Source of the DNA: Herbaspirillum sp. GW103
Lineage (GTDB): Bacteria; Pseudomonadota; Gammaproteobacteria; Burkholderiales; Burkholderiaceae_D
Direction: 5' to 3'
Assembly (NCBI RefSeq): GCF_000261365.1
Contig: NZ_AJVC01000003.1
Location: 1,612,001-1,676,000 of the forward strand
Length of the DNA stretch: 64,000 nucleotides
Part shown: positions 7,621-17,044 of the stretch, in pieces
How positions within the stretch are numbered: the stretch's first letter is position 1
How the letters are laid out: each line of letters begins with the position of its first letter
Notes under the pieces: model-generated
The model's database searches: none
What the model was told of the DNA's origin: nothing
Seen by the model: only the letters and a program-made list of their open reading frames with translations
Made by a program: the position numbers and the translations under genes

Positions 7621-8953
7621 GCAGTGCCTCCTTCTGATGACGCAACAAGGGGGAGAAGGCATATTCAATCACCCTGCGGCTACCGGTGCGGATGCCCACA
7701 TTGACCGCCAGACCCGCTGACAGAGGCAGCCTGCGCCCATCCACGTCCAGGCTGTTCCTGGAGAGGACGATGCGGGCGGTATAGATCCATCCCTTCTTCT
7801 CATCCTGGATGGCATCGCGCGATACGGATACCACCCTGGCCGGGAGGGTGCCGTACTTGGTGTAGTCGAAGGCATCGACCTTCACCTCCACCTCCTGCCC
7901 CACCTCGACGAAGCCCACATCCTTGTTCTCGATCTGGGCCTCGATTTCGATGTCGCCATCCTCCGGCACGATCTGCATGAGCGGCTGGGTGGCCGCAACG
8001 ACTCCGCCGATGGTGTGCGCGGCGAGCTGCTGCACCGTGCCGCTGACCGGTGCGGTCAGGCGCAGCAGCTTGCTGTGCTCTTCGGCGCGGCGCTGGTCCT
8101 GGCGGGCGCTCTCGATGATCTTCTCGGCCTCGATGCGGCTGTCGTGCGCCTCCTTCCGGGTCTGTGCCAGCAGGGCAGTCCGCTGATTGCGGGCCTCGGC
8201 CAGTTGGCCTTGTACATCCACACGCGCCTGTTCCTTCTCCAGCCAGGCGTGCCTGGAAACACTATGGTCGCTCATCAGATCCCGATAGTCGCTGGCACGC
8301 TGACTGGCCAGACGCAGCGCCGCGCCGTAGCGGACGATCTCGTCATCCAGGCGCACCAGGCGGGCGTGAAAGTCCTGGTACTGCCCCTGCAACTGGCGCT
8401 GCACGGAATCCCATTGCGCTTGCGTCACGCCGGCCACCTCCTCCAGTTGCGGTGCACGCAGCTGCTGCACTGCCTGCATCATGGCCTGCGCACGTGCCGC
8501 CTGCAGGCGCGCCTGGGCCAGCATGTCGGCGGCCTTGTCGCGCTCGCTGTCACTGCTGGTGGCATCCAGTTCCATGAGCACCTCCCCGGCCTGCACGTGC
8601 TGGCCCTCGCGCACCAGCAGTCCCCGCACGCTGGCCACCTCGACCGAGGCAATGGTCTTGATCCGGCCGGAGGGAATAACCTTGCCATTGGCGCTGACGA
8701 CGATATCGATCTGTCCGATCACCGACCACACCAGCGTCAACACGACCATGGCGACCAGCACCCGTGCCGTCCAGCGCAGGCTGGCCGAGTCGGGCGCTTC
8801 CTGCAGCGACAGCGCGGCCGGCAGGAACTCCGCTTCCTGCTGCTGGAACAGGCCCGCCGGATGCTGGTGGCGCTCACGCCAGGCGTGCAGGAAGCGGCGT
8901 ACGTAGCGTTGCCACAAGGCCATCCAGGCCTGGGAACGATAATGCAGACTCAT
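7610..8953 (-). CDS. HlyD-family type I secretion membrane fusion protein
   Basis: A 447-residue periplasmic adaptor. It has a cytoplasmic N-terminus of about 60 residues, one membrane segment (VLVAMVVLTLVWSVIG), a barrel-sandwich half-motif (GKVIPSGRIKTIASVEVASV), a long coiled coil rich in Ala, Gln, Arg and Glu, a second lipoyl half (TAPVSGTVQQLAAHTIGGVV), and a beta-barrel end with IRTGSRRVIEYAFSPL, the typical HlyD C-terminus. It bridges the inner-membrane ABC transporter and the TolC channel. Its start overlaps the end of the transporter gene by 4 bases (ATGA), and its stop overlaps the tolC-like start. Confidence 0.92.
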   Translation of the reverse strand: MSLHYRSQAWMALWQRYVRRFLHAWRERHQHPAGLFQQQEAEFLPAALSLQEAPDSASLRWTARVLVAMVVLTLVWSVIGQIDIVVSANGKVIPSGRIKTIASVEVASVRGLLVREGQHVQAGEVLMELDATSSDSERDKAADMLAQARLQAARAQAMMQAVQQLRAPQLEEVAGVTQAQWDSVQRQLQGQYQDFHARLVRLDDEIVRYGAALRLASQRASDYRDLMSDHSVSRHAWLEKEQARVDVQGQLAEARNQRTALLAQTRKEAHDSRIEAEKIIESARQDQRRAEEHSKLLRLTAPVSGTVQQLAAHTIGGVVAATQPLMQIVPEDGDIEIEAQIENKDVGFVEVGQEVEVKVDAFDYTKYGTLPARVVSVSRDAIQDEKKGWIYTARIVLSRNSLDVDGRRLPLSAGLAVNVGIRTGSRRVIEYAFSPLLRHQKEALHER

Positions 8954-11124
8954 GCTGATCCCCCCCGAAGCGGCTTGCCCGCCTGCAACGCGTGCAGGTG
9001 CGCATAGATCCCGTTGTTTACCCGCAGCAGTTCTTCGTGGCGGCCACTCTCGACCACATTGCCGCGCTCCATCACCAGGATGCGGTCGGCCTCGCGCACC
9101 GCCGAGAGCCGGTGCGCAATGATGAGTACGGTGCGGCCGGCGCAGATCTGGCGCATGTTGTCCTGGATGATCTTTTCGGATTCATAATCCAGCGCGCTGG
9201 TGGCTTCGTCGAAGATGAGGATGCCGGGATTGCTGATCAGGGCGCGCGCAATGGCAATACGCTGGCGCTGGCCGCCGGACAGACCTGTTCCCTGCTCACC
9301 CACCAGCGTGTCGTAACCTTCGGGCAGCTCGCAGATGAAGTCATGCGCTCCCGCCAGCCGGGCTGCAGCGATCACCTCCTCGATCGGCGCCGAAGGATCG
9401 ACCAGGGCGATGTTGTCGCGGATGGAGCGCGAAAACAGCGTGTTCTCCTGCAGCACCACGCCGATCTGCTGACGCAGCGAAGCCGTATCGATGATGGCGA
9501 TATCCTGCCCGTCCACGCTGATGCGCCCGCTCTCGCAGACATAGAGCCGCTGTACCAGCTTGGCCAGGGTACTCTTGCCGGAACCGGAACGGCCGACGAT
9601 GCCGATGACCTCCCCAGGCCGGATTTCCAGCGACAGGCCACGAATGACTTCCGGTGTCTCGGGACGATAGCGGAAGTTCACGCGGTCGAAGGCGATCGCC
9701 CCGTTCACGCGCGGCAAGCGCGTGCGATGGCCGGCGACTTCGCTGCGGGCATCGAGCACGTCGGCCAGGCGGCTCATGGAAATGCCGACCTGCTGGAAGT
9801 CGTTCCACAATTGCGCCAGCCGCAGGATGGGCGCGGCCACCTGTCCGGCCAGCATGTTGAAGGCCACCAGCTCGCCGACCGACAAGGCATTGTCGATGAC
9901 CTGCTGCGCTCCCAGCCACATGATGCCCACGCCAACCAGCTTGCTGACCAGGCTCACGCCGCCGCTGGCCAACAGGCTGATGTTGGTGGTGGTCAGGCCG
10001 GCAGCCACGTAACCCGCCAGTTGCTGGTCCCACTTGCGCTGCCAGTGCGGCTCCACGGCCATGGCCTTGACGGTATCCATGCCGGTGAGGGTCTCCACCA
10101 GGAAGGACTGGTTCTCGGCGCTCTTGTTGAACTTGTCGTTCAGGCGCGCGCGCAGCAGCGGTGTGAAGATCAGCGACAGCAGCAGGTACACCGGGATGGA
10201 GGCCAGCACGATCAGGCTCAAGGGGACGCTGTACCAAAGCATCACCGCCAGGAAGATGAAGGAAAACACCAGATCCAGCACCAGCGTCATGGCATTGCCG
10301 GTGAGGAAGCTGCGGATGTTCTCCAGCTCGCGCACGCGGGCAATCGAATCGCCCGCGCGACGCACCTGGAAGTAAGCCAGCGGCAGGCTCAGCAAATGGG
10401 CAAACAGGCGCGCCCCCAGCTCCACATCGATCTTGCTGCTGGCCTTGGCGAAGATGGCGGTGCGGATGCCATTGAGCAAGGCCTCGAAAATGGTGGCGGC
10501 GACCAAGCCGACTGCAATCACGTTCAAGGTCATCATGGCGTGATTGACCAGCACCTTGTCCATCACCACCTGGAAGAACAGCGGCGTGACCAGGCCGATG
10601 ATCTGCAGCACCAGCGAGATCAGCAAGACCTCGCCCAGCACCTTGCGGTACTTGACCACGGCCGGAATGAACCAGGTGAAGTCGAAGCGCGCCGATTCAG
10701 CGGCATAGCTCGCCTTGCTGGTCATGAGGATCACCTGGCCGCACCAGAAGGCGGCAAACTCCGCGCGTGACATCACCTGCGGCGCTTGTCCCGGCCGTTG
10801 GATCAGCATGCGCGCGGCGGCCACGGGCTGGCTGGGATCGGTTTCGATCTTGGCCAGTACGAAGAAACGGCCGGCATGGTCGATGCCGATGGCCGGCAAG
10901 GGGGTGCGCTCCAGGCGCGCGGGATGCTGGCGGATGCAGCGTGCCTTCATGCCCAGCATGCGCGCACCCAGGAGGATGTTCTGCACACCGAAGGGCTGAC
11001 GGCCGAAGCGGTGCTGCAATTGTTGCGCATCGGCAGCGATGCCATGCAGCCTGGCCAGCAGGATCAGGCACAGCAGGCCGCTGTCCGTGCCGGCCTGGCC
11101 GGGGTCGTTATCACTCTGGTTCAT
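8950..11124 (-). CDS. Type I secretion ABC transporter (HlyB-like, C39-like domain)
   Basis: A 724-residue protein in three parts. The N-terminal C39-like domain (about 15-130) lacks the catalytic Cys of true C39 peptidases and instead has LLCLILLARLHG, as in HlyB, so it docks the substrate rather than cleaving it. The membrane domain (about 150-440) has six segments. The ATPase domain has Walker A GRSGSGKST near residue 510, signature LSGGQRQR near 617 and Walker B ILIFDEATSALD near 640. It exports an RTX protein from the cytosol in one step. It lies 79 bases downstream of the RTX gene, whose product is its likely substrate. Confidence 0.93.
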   Translation of the reverse strand: MNQSDNDPGQAGTDSGLLCLILLARLHGIAADAQQLQHRFGRQPFGVQNILLGARMLGMKARCIRQHPARLERTPLPAIGIDHAGRFFVLAKIETDPSQPVAAARMLIQRPGQAPQVMSRAEFAAFWCGQVILMTSKASYAAESARFDFTWFIPAVVKYRKVLGEVLLISLVLQIIGLVTPLFFQVVMDKVLVNHAMMTLNVIAVGLVAATIFEALLNGIRTAIFAKASSKIDVELGARLFAHLLSLPLAYFQVRRAGDSIARVRELENIRSFLTGNAMTLVLDLVFSFIFLAVMLWYSVPLSLIVLASIPVYLLLSLIFTPLLRARLNDKFNKSAENQSFLVETLTGMDTVKAMAVEPHWQRKWDQQLAGYVAAGLTTTNISLLASGGVSLVSKLVGVGIMWLGAQQVIDNALSVGELVAFNMLAGQVAAPILRLAQLWNDFQQVGISMSRLADVLDARSEVAGHRTRLPRVNGAIAFDRVNFRYRPETPEVIRGLSLEIRPGEVIGIVGRSGSGKSTLAKLVQRLYVCESGRISVDGQDIAIIDTASLRQQIGVVLQENTLFSRSIRDNIALVDPSAPIEEVIAAARLAGAHDFICELPEGYDTLVGEQGTGLSGGQRQRIAIARALISNPGILIFDEATSALDYESEKIIQDNMRQICAGRTVLIIAHRLSAVREADRILVMERGNVVESGRHEELLRVNNGIYAHLHALQAGKPLRGGSA

Positions 11125-11203
11125 AGAATTCCCGAAGATGGCGAGACGGCTGTCGTCGTGATCGAAGGCGCGAAGGCACTGCCGTGCCCGTCCACATGCC
11201 CGT

Positions 11204-14200
11204 TCAGTGGTTGACTGTCAGCAGGACCTTGCCCGTCGCGCTGGACTGGCCACTGTTCCATTCGGCCTGCAAGGGCGGCGGTGGTGCGAAGCTGGCCATG
11301 GCCTGCACCAGTTGGGCCACATCGGTGTCGTAGAGCGTATAACCGTCGGCAGTGCAGATGCGCTCGATGTGATGATCGGTACCGCTCTTGCCGCCCACGT
11401 ACCAGTCCTTGATGGTGACGCCGTCCTTGCTGCCCAGCACATCGATCTGCAGATCCTGGCCGGCCTGGCTGAACCAGAGGTCGGTCTGGTTGATGTCCTT
11501 GAACTGCAGGACGTCCTGGTTGCCGCTTGTGGCATCGCTGTCGATGATCTGGTCGCGACCATCGCCACGGGCAAAGACATAGGTATCGTTGCCGGCGCCG
11601 CCGATGAGGATATCGTCGCCCCGTCCACCGGTGAGGATGTTGCTGCCGCGGTTACCCGTGATCACGTTGTCCAGCGCATTGCCGGTGGCATCGATGTTCT
11701 CGTTGCGGACCTTGATGGGATCAAGCGTATAGACCATGTTGGCGCCGTATGCGTCGGCCACATTGCGCATGTCGTCGGCCGACAGGTAGCGGTTGGCATC
11801 ACTGGCCTGGCCGCGTCCGGAGTCGGCGATATAGAAGCCGAGCACGTTGCCGCTGTCGGCATCGCAAGCCACGCCGGTGACCGTCACCACATGGTTGAGA
11901 ACACCGCCCTGGATATAGTCAGGATCGCCCCACAGCTTGCCAGCATTGACGGCGATCAGGACGCCACGGCCATCCTTGAGCAGGCTGGCCAGCCTGGCCT
12001 GGTCATACCCGTTGCTGTAATCCGCCTGCAGGCCGAAGCTCTTGAGCAGGTTCACCTGATCGTACTGATTGCAGCCCCCGCGCGAAGCGTCGCTGCTGCC
12101 CTGCGTACGGCACCAGCCATTGGCGATGGCGCGCTTGACCACATCGGCCTCGGTCTCCTGCAGGCCGGACATGATGCAGATGTTGGCCACGCTGGTCTCG
12201 CCGCAGGTGCCCTTGTAGCCGGGCACTTCGTCGCCCTGCGAATAGTCCAGGTCATAGTTGTGCGGGAAGCCGTACACCAGCGCCGCCTTGCCGTTGATGG
12301 TCTCGGCTTGGGCGCTGGTGCTGTCCATCAGGCTGAGGTTTTCCAGGTTCTCGCCCAAGGTATAGCTGATCTTGGAGAGGACCGTATCGATACCTTCGCC
12401 AGCCAGTTCCACCACCTTGTCGCCAGTGTCGTCGACCACATAGGTATCGTTGCCCTTGCCGCCGATGAGCGTGTCGGCTCCCTGGCCGCCATCGAGCAGG
12501 TTGTCCTGGCTGTTGCCGGTGATCAGGTTGTCAAGGGTGTTGCCGGTGCCATTGAAGCGACCACCTTCGGCCAGGTGCAGATCTTCCACATTGGCCGTGA
12601 GCGCGTAGCTGCAGGAGGCGATAACGGTGTCGTGGCCTTCGTTGGCTTGCTCGGCCACGGTGTCACCACTGCAGTCCACGACATAGGTATCGTCCCCCTT
12701 GCCGCCTTCCATGTAGTCGTTGCCGGCACCACCGTCGAGCAGGTCGTTGCCCACGCCGGCGTACAGGGTGTCATTGCCGGTGCCGCCATAAAGCAGGTCG
12801 TCGCCACCAATGTCATTGGTGACTGCGCCGTAGGCGCGCATGTAGTCACCATAGAGCACATCATCGCCGTCGCCGCCTTGCAGGACATCGTTGCCAGCGC
12901 CGCCATAAAGGTAGTCGTTGCCCTGGTCACCATAGAGCTTGTCATCGCCGTCGTCTCCGTTGATGGTGTCCTCACCCGTCCCGCCCCATAGCTGGTCGTT
13001 GCCGAAGCCACCCGAGATCCTGTCATTACCGGCGCCGCCGACGATCTGGTCGTCATCGCTCGGACCCGCTTGCGGTGCCTTGGGATCAGCGACGATCAAA
13101 TCATTCCCGTACAGCAGGTCATCGCCATCGCCACCCCAGATCCGGTCATTTCCCGAACCGCCAAAGATGCGGTCGGCGCCGGCACCGCCCGAGAGCAGAT
13201 CGTTGCCCTCTGCGCCCAGCATCTGGTCGTCGCCGTTTTCGCCATAGAGCTGGTCGTCGCCCTCCTTCCCCCACAAGAGATCCTTGCCATCGCCGCCCCA
13301 CAGAGTGTCATCGGCCTTGCTGCCATTGATCATGTCGTCACCGCCACCACCGGCCAACTGTCTGAAGGGCCCGGCCTGGACGTTGACGTTGTAGTTGGAG
13401 GTCCCCAGGTTGGGATCGAGCAGGTCATTGCCGTCGGTACCGATCAGACAGCCGGGGCTGCTGTTGAGCGCCTTGATCTGGTCCGGTCCGAAGTTCACCG
13501 TGCGGCCATTGTCGAGCTTGAAGGCACTGCCATCGTCACGCAGGTCGCGGAAATGGCTGTCGGGGACCGGTGGCTCCGCAGGTGCCTCCACATAGACCGC
13601 AGCGGGCGGCGCCACGTAGGCGCTTGGTGCGGGCACAGGTAGCGCCGCCACTGCGGGAGTGCTGGCCGGTACCGCAGGCGAGACGCGCTGTGCCGGAACC
13701 GGGACAGGGATACATACCGGAGGCGGAACGAGCGAGGAGATCGGCACGGGTACGCAATCGGAAATCAGGATCACATCCGGCGGACAAGGATCCGCCAAAG
13801 GTACCAGGTCGCTCGTCCAGCAAGGCTGCTGATCGGGCGCATTGCCAGGCCTGACCTGTGCAGGCACGTTCTGGATGACCGGGCAGACCGTGGGAGCTGC
13901 TGCGGGGACAGGCGACGCGGATACGGGCACCGTCGACGACGAAGCCGAAGTCGGACCTGGCGCTGCCGGAGCCGCCGACAAGCCCGACATGACCTCGCCC
14001 GGTGCCACCGGAAGCTTGTCCGAGGCGGGGCCAACGAAGCGTCCCTTGACCAGATCGGCCTGCCCCAGCTCGGACGAGCCAGCCTCGCTCCAGGCCGGCA
14101 AGCCGGCGCCCGCAGTCCCCGAGATGCTCGGCGCTGCCATCTCCTGCGCCTGCACCGTCTTGGCGCGTGCGGGCCGTTCACGCCGGTTTGTGCGGGCTGT

Positions 14201-14422
14201 CTGCACCGCCGTGGCCGAACCGGGCAGCGAATGCGTCTCGGCAGCCGGGTCCATCGCAAAGACCGAGACGGGCGTGATGCCCTCCTCGGCTACTCGCGGT
14301 GCGTGGGCAAAGCTGGCGGTCCTGGTGATGACGGCAGAGGTCGACTTGAGTGGACGCGGGGCCGTGGTCGGCAGCGCGGAAGCCAATGCCAAAAGGCGAT
14401 TGGGGACAATGGTGATGGTCAT
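11204..14422 (-). CDS. RTX protein with an internal C39/papain-like cysteine peptidase domain
   Basis: About 1072 residues; the ATG at 14422 follows AGGGA at a good distance. The first 300 residues are Ala/Pro/Val-rich and low complexity, with several PVPxP runs and scattered cysteines. Residues about 327-665 hold many GGxGxDxLY-type nonapeptide calcium repeats. At about 715-890 is a globular domain with peptidase-like motifs: [13 protein letters not shown] (Cys near 739), [11 protein letters not shown] (His near 843) and YIADSGRG (Asp near 867), the order and spacing of a C39/papain-like Cys-His-Asp triad. A second short RTX block ([19 protein letters not shown]) and a hemolysin-type C-terminal secretion region follow (residues about 905-1072). 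The protein is presumably secreted by the adjacent type I system and folds on calcium outside. It could be a protease, bacteriocin-like toxin or adhesin; the target is unknown. Confidence 0.9.
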   Translation of the reverse strand: MTITIVPNRLLALASALPTTAPRPLKSTSAVITRTASFAHAPRVAEEGITPVSVFAMDPAAETHSLPGSATAVQTARTNRRERPARAKTVQAQEMAAPSISGTAGAGLPAWSEAGSSELGQADLVKGRFVGPASDKLPVAPGEVMSGLSAAPAAPGPTSASSSTVPVSASPVPAAAPTVCPVIQNVPAQVRPGNAPDQQPCWTSDLVPLADPCPPDVILISDCVPVPISSLVPPPVCIPVPVPAQRVSPAVPASTPAVAALPVPAPSAYVAPPAAVYVEAPAEPPVPDSHFRDLRDDGSAFKLDNGRTVNFGPDQIKALNSSPGCLIGTDGNDLLDPNLGTSNYNVNVQAGPFRQLAGGGGDDMINGSKADDTLWGGDGKDLLWGKEGDDQLYGENGDDQMLGAEGNDLLSGGAGADRIFGGSGNDRIWGGDGDDLLYGNDLIVADPKAPQAGPSDDDQIVGGAGNDRISGGFGNDQLWGGTGEDTINGDDGDDKLYGDQGNDYLYGGAGNDVLQGGDGDDVLYGDYMRAYGAVTNDIGGDDLLYGGTGNDTLYAGVGNDLLDGGAGNDYMEGGKGDDTYVVDCSGDTVAEQANEGHDTVIASCSYALTANVEDLHLAEGGRFNGTGNTLDNLITGNSQDNLLDGGQGADTLIGGKGNDTYVVDDTGDKVVELAGEGIDTVLSKISYTLGENLENLSLMDSTSAQAETINGKAALVYGFPHNYDLDYSQGDEVPGYKGTCGETSVANICIMSGLQETEADVVKRAIANGWCRTQGSSDASRGGCNQYDQVNLLKSFGLQADYSNGYDQARLASLLKDGRGVLIAVNAGKLWGDPDYIQGGVLNHVVTVTGVACDADSGNVLGFYIADSGRGQASDANRYLSADDMRNVADAYGANMVYTLDPIKVRNENIDATGNALDNVITGNRGSNILTGGRGDDILIGGAGNDTYVFARGDGRDQIIDSDATSGNQDVLQFKDINQTDLWFSQAGQDLQIDVLGSKDGVTIKDWYVGGKSGTDHHIERICTADGYTLYDTDVAQLVQAMASFAPPPPLQAEWNSGQSSATGKVLLTVNH

Positions 14423-15086
14423 GGTGTTTTCCCTGAGCAGTGTGAATCGATGGCAATGACACGCATCGAGCTTGTTGTCGGGCCAAGGTCGCACTGTGCG
14501 GATGGCATTGCTGACATCCCGGCGCCTCTAGCCTCATCTCGAATTTGTTCGTGTCAAAACTCGTAAAACTTCTTCCCGCTGCCATTCAACCCAAGCTTGC
14601 CGCTGCCGACAATCGCACCATGGTGCCGAGATGCTGCGTCCTGACAGGCCCGCCACACCGCCGCATTTGGGCCAGATGAAAACTTGTTCATCCTCGCCCT
14701 AGACGGGCAAGTCGCATCAAAATAATTTATATGAATAAGCCTGCGAAAATCGCAAGCGAAGAAATCTTCCTCCTTTTCTGGCTGAAATGAAAAAGATGCA
14801 ACGCCGGGCGAGGCGTAGCGTGCGCCCGCCCGGCACCGGACTCAGAACCTGTGCCGCAAACCGATGCGCACGACGTTCTGGCTGCTGTCGTCAGCCGGGG
14901 CCGATGGATAGGCCGCCCCCCCGACAATTACCTCTTGGGATAGTGTGCCGCGGTACCGCCCGACCGCTGGCGCGAAGCCTCCCTGCATGCCATACTTGCT
15001 GCGGCCTGCTGACGCTTTTTGCACATGGGCCGGCAAGTTCGCTACACTGCCCTCTTCCCACTCCCTGCCCGCTGGCACGACCTGAT
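14423..15086. other. Intergenic region between the RTX gene and the Mla operon
   Basis: This 664-base stretch holds the leaders of two divergent operons. The part nearest the RTX gene has a TTGACA (minus strand, around 14550-14556) with no good -10 at 17 bases. Two similar GAACAA(A/G)TT motifs lie near 14541-14551 and 14681-14692. The A/T-rich part around 14718-14735 could hold a promoter. A porin 3' remnant lies at 14842-14910 on the minus strand. No intact gene is seen. Confidence 0.5.
14842..14910 (-). pseudogene. 3' remnant of an outer-membrane porin gene
   Basis: The minus strand reads SAPADDSSQNVVRIGLRHRF and then a TGA stop. Ending in GLRHxF with a terminal Phe, after a short polar loop, is the hallmark of the last beta-strand of Gram-negative general porins, and the terminal Phe is the BAM recognition residue. 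Upstream, the frame soon becomes non-porin-like and enters the coding region of the opposite-strand permease, so only the tail of a gene remains. Confidence 0.5.
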
Positions 15087-16220
15087 TTGAATACCGCCGC
15101 CACCTTCCGCCTCGAACCGTCCAGCCCGCCCGTGCTGCACGTGGAAGGCGACTGGACCTTGCGCAACTACCGCGCCCTGTCGCGCCAGATTGCGCAGCAG
15201 CGGCCAGCCATGAACGAGGAAACGGAATTGACGTTTTCTGCACTGACCGCCTTCGATACCGTCGGTGCCAAGCTGCTGGTGGATCTGCTGGGCGTCCCGG
15301 GCGCCCTGCGCCAGACCGGCGAGCACAGCACCCTGCCGCGTGCCTGGCGCGGTCTGCTGGCTGCCGTGGCCGAGGCCCGCGCCATCGCCATGCCCAAGGC
15401 CGCCCCGCCGCCGCAGGCGTGGATTACCGACATGCTGGAACGCGTGGGCATGGCCACCCTCAATCTGCGCAGCTGTACACGCGACCTGCTGGGTTTTACT
15501 GGACTGTGCCTGCAGACGCTGGTCGCCTCGTTCTGGCGACCCTCGCGCTGGCGCTTTACCGGCGTGGTGGCCCAGGTCGAACAGACCGGGCTGGATGCCG
15601 TACCCATCGTGTCCCTGCTGACCTTCATGGTGGGTGCCGTGGTCGCCTTCCTGGGCGCCACCGTGCTGGCCGATTTCGGCGCCAGTCTTTATACGGTGGA
15701 CCTGGTGGCCTTTTCCTTCCTGCGCGAATTCGCCGTGCTGCTGACCGCCATCCTCATGGCCGGACGTACCGCCAGTTCCTTTACGGCGCAGATCGGCTCG
15801 ATGAAGGCCAACGAGGAAATCGACGCCATCCGCGCACTGGGCCTGGATCCGGTCAATCTGCTGGTGCTGCCGCGCATCATCGCCCTGTTGATTTCCATGC
15901 CCCTGCTGACCTTCATCGCGATGATGTCCGGCCTCTTGGGCGGAGCCATGGTCTGTGCATTGTCGCTGGACATCAGCCCGACCATGTTCCTCTCGCTGCT
16001 GCAGCAGGATGTGGGCATCCGTCATTTCCTGCTGGGCATGGTCAAGGCGCCGCTGTTTGCCTTCGTGATCGCCATCATCGGTTGCAATGAAGGTTTCAAG
16101 GTCAGCGGCAGCGCCCAGTCGGTGGGCCAGCACACCACCTCCAGCGTGGTGCAGTCGATCTTCGTGGTGATCCTGCTGGATGCGCTGGCAGCCCTGTTCT
16201 TCATGGAGATGGGATGGTGA
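15087..16220 (+). CDS. mlaE: MlaE-type ABC permease with N-terminal STAS domain
   Basis: About 377 residues. The N-terminal STAS-like domain (about 1-110; VLHVEGDWTLRNYRAL, then FDTVGAKLLVDLL) is fused to a permease domain with 5-6 membrane segments (PIVSLLTFMVGAVVAFLGA; TAQIGSMKANEEIDAIRALG; MPLLTFIAMMSGLLGG). The EIDAIRALGxDP loop is characteristic of MlaE/YrbE. The STAS part takes the place of a separate MlaB subunit. The start is uncertain: TTG at 15087 fits the domain boundary, while the open frame to 14787 encodes an implausible Cys/Arg/Pro-rich leader. It is the first gene of a four-gene lipid transport operon and overlaps the ATPase gene by 7 bases. Confidence 0.85.
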   Translation: MNTAATFRLEPSSPPVLHVEGDWTLRNYRALSRQIAQQRPAMNEETELTFSALTAFDTVGAKLLVDLLGVPGALRQTGEHSTLPRAWRGLLAAVAEARAIAMPKAAPPPQAWITDMLERVGMATLNLRSCTRDLLGFTGLCLQTLVASFWRPSRWRFTGVVAQVEQTGLDAVPIVSLLTFMVGAVVAFLGATVLADFGASLYTVDLVAFSFLREFAVLLTAILMAGRTASSFTAQIGSMKANEEIDAIRALGLDPVNLLVLPRIIALLISMPLLTFIAMMSGLLGGAMVCALSLDISPTMFLSLLQQDVGIRHFLLGMVKAPLFAFVIAIIGCNEGFKVSGSAQSVGQHTTSSVVQSIFVVILLDALAALFFMEMGW

Positions 16221-17044
16221 ATCCTGTTCACGACGAGAGCGCCGTGGAGTCCATCATCGACGTGCGCGGCCTGCGCAACCAGTTCGGGACCCAGGTGGTG
16301 CACGACCAGCTGGACCTGCAGGTGCGGCGCGGTGAAATCCTCGGCGTGGTCGGCGGATCCGGCACCGGCAAGTCGGTTCTGCTACGCAGCATCGTCGGCC
16401 TGCAAGCGCCCGCAGCTGGCCAGATCAGGGTGTTCGGGCAAGACCTGGCGGCCCTCGCCAGCGAGGCCCGGTCGCAGTACGAACGACGCTTCGGGGTGCT
16501 GTTCCAGCAGGGTGCACTGTTCTCTTCGTTGACGGTGCTGGAAAACATCGCCCTGCCCCTGACCGAATACGGCGGGCTCGATGCCAACGAGGCGCGCGGC
16601 GTCTCGGCCATGAAGCTGGCCCTGGCGGGACTCCCCATCGCCGCTGGCGACAAGTATCCGGCCGCGCTCTCGGGCGGCATGATCAAGCGCGCCGCGCTGG
16701 CCCGGGCGCTGGCGCTGGACCCGGACATCCTGTTCCTGGACGAACCCACGGCCGGCCTGGACCCCATCAGCGCAGCCGCCTTTGACCGCCTGATCCTGAC
16801 CCTGCGCGATGCGCTGGGACTGACCGTGTTCCTGGTCACCCATGACCTGGACACCCTCTACGCCATCTGCGACCGCGTTGCCGTCCTCTCGGCCAAGCGC
16901 GTGCTGGTGGCCGACCGCATCGAGGCCGTAGCGGCCTTCGATGATCCGTGGATACAGCAATACTTCCAGGGCCCGCGCGGACGGGCCGCCAGCCAGGCCG
17001 CGCTGCGTGCGGCGGCCACCCCAACGCATCAAGGAAACGCCTAA
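16214..17044 (+). CDS. mlaF: MlaF-type ABC ATPase (phospholipid transport)
   Basis: A 276-residue ATPase with Walker A GGSGTGKS (about 43-50), signature LSGGMIKRAALARAL and Walker B ILFLDEPTAGLDP. The LSGGM(I/R)KR form of the signature is typical of the MlaF/Ttg2A subgroup. It energises lipid transfer between the outer and inner membranes at the cytoplasmic face. It overlaps the permease gene by 7 bases and the MCE gene by one (TAATG), so the operon is tightly coupled. Confidence 0.92.
   Translation: MVNPVHDESAVESIIDVRGLRNQFGTQVVHDQLDLQVRRGEILGVVGGSGTGKSVLLRSIVGLQAPAAGQIRVFGQDLAALASEARSQYERRFGVLFQQGALFSSLTVLENIALPLTEYGGLDANEARGVSAMKLALAGLPIAAGDKYPAALSGGMIKRAALARALALDPDILFLDEPTAGLDPISAAAFDRLILTLRDALGLTVFLVTHDLDTLYAICDRVAVLSAKRVLVADRIEAVAAFDDPWIQQYFQGPRGRAASQAALRAAATPTHQGNA

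Noticed and set aside
11207-12991. A 594-codon plus-strand frame opposite the RTX gene
   Set aside because: A shadow of the RTX repeats; the protein is periodic because the repeats are, and it has no homology or ribosome binding site.
11570-13440. Short spaced direct repeats, possible CRISPR
   Set aside because: The repeats are in-frame codons for the GGxGxDxLY calcium motif, with no constant repeat or unique spacers.
14787-15086. N-terminal extension of the MlaE-like permease
   Set aside because: It encodes a Cys/Arg/Pro-rich stretch unlike any STAS or permease sequence and overlaps the porin remnant on the other strand.
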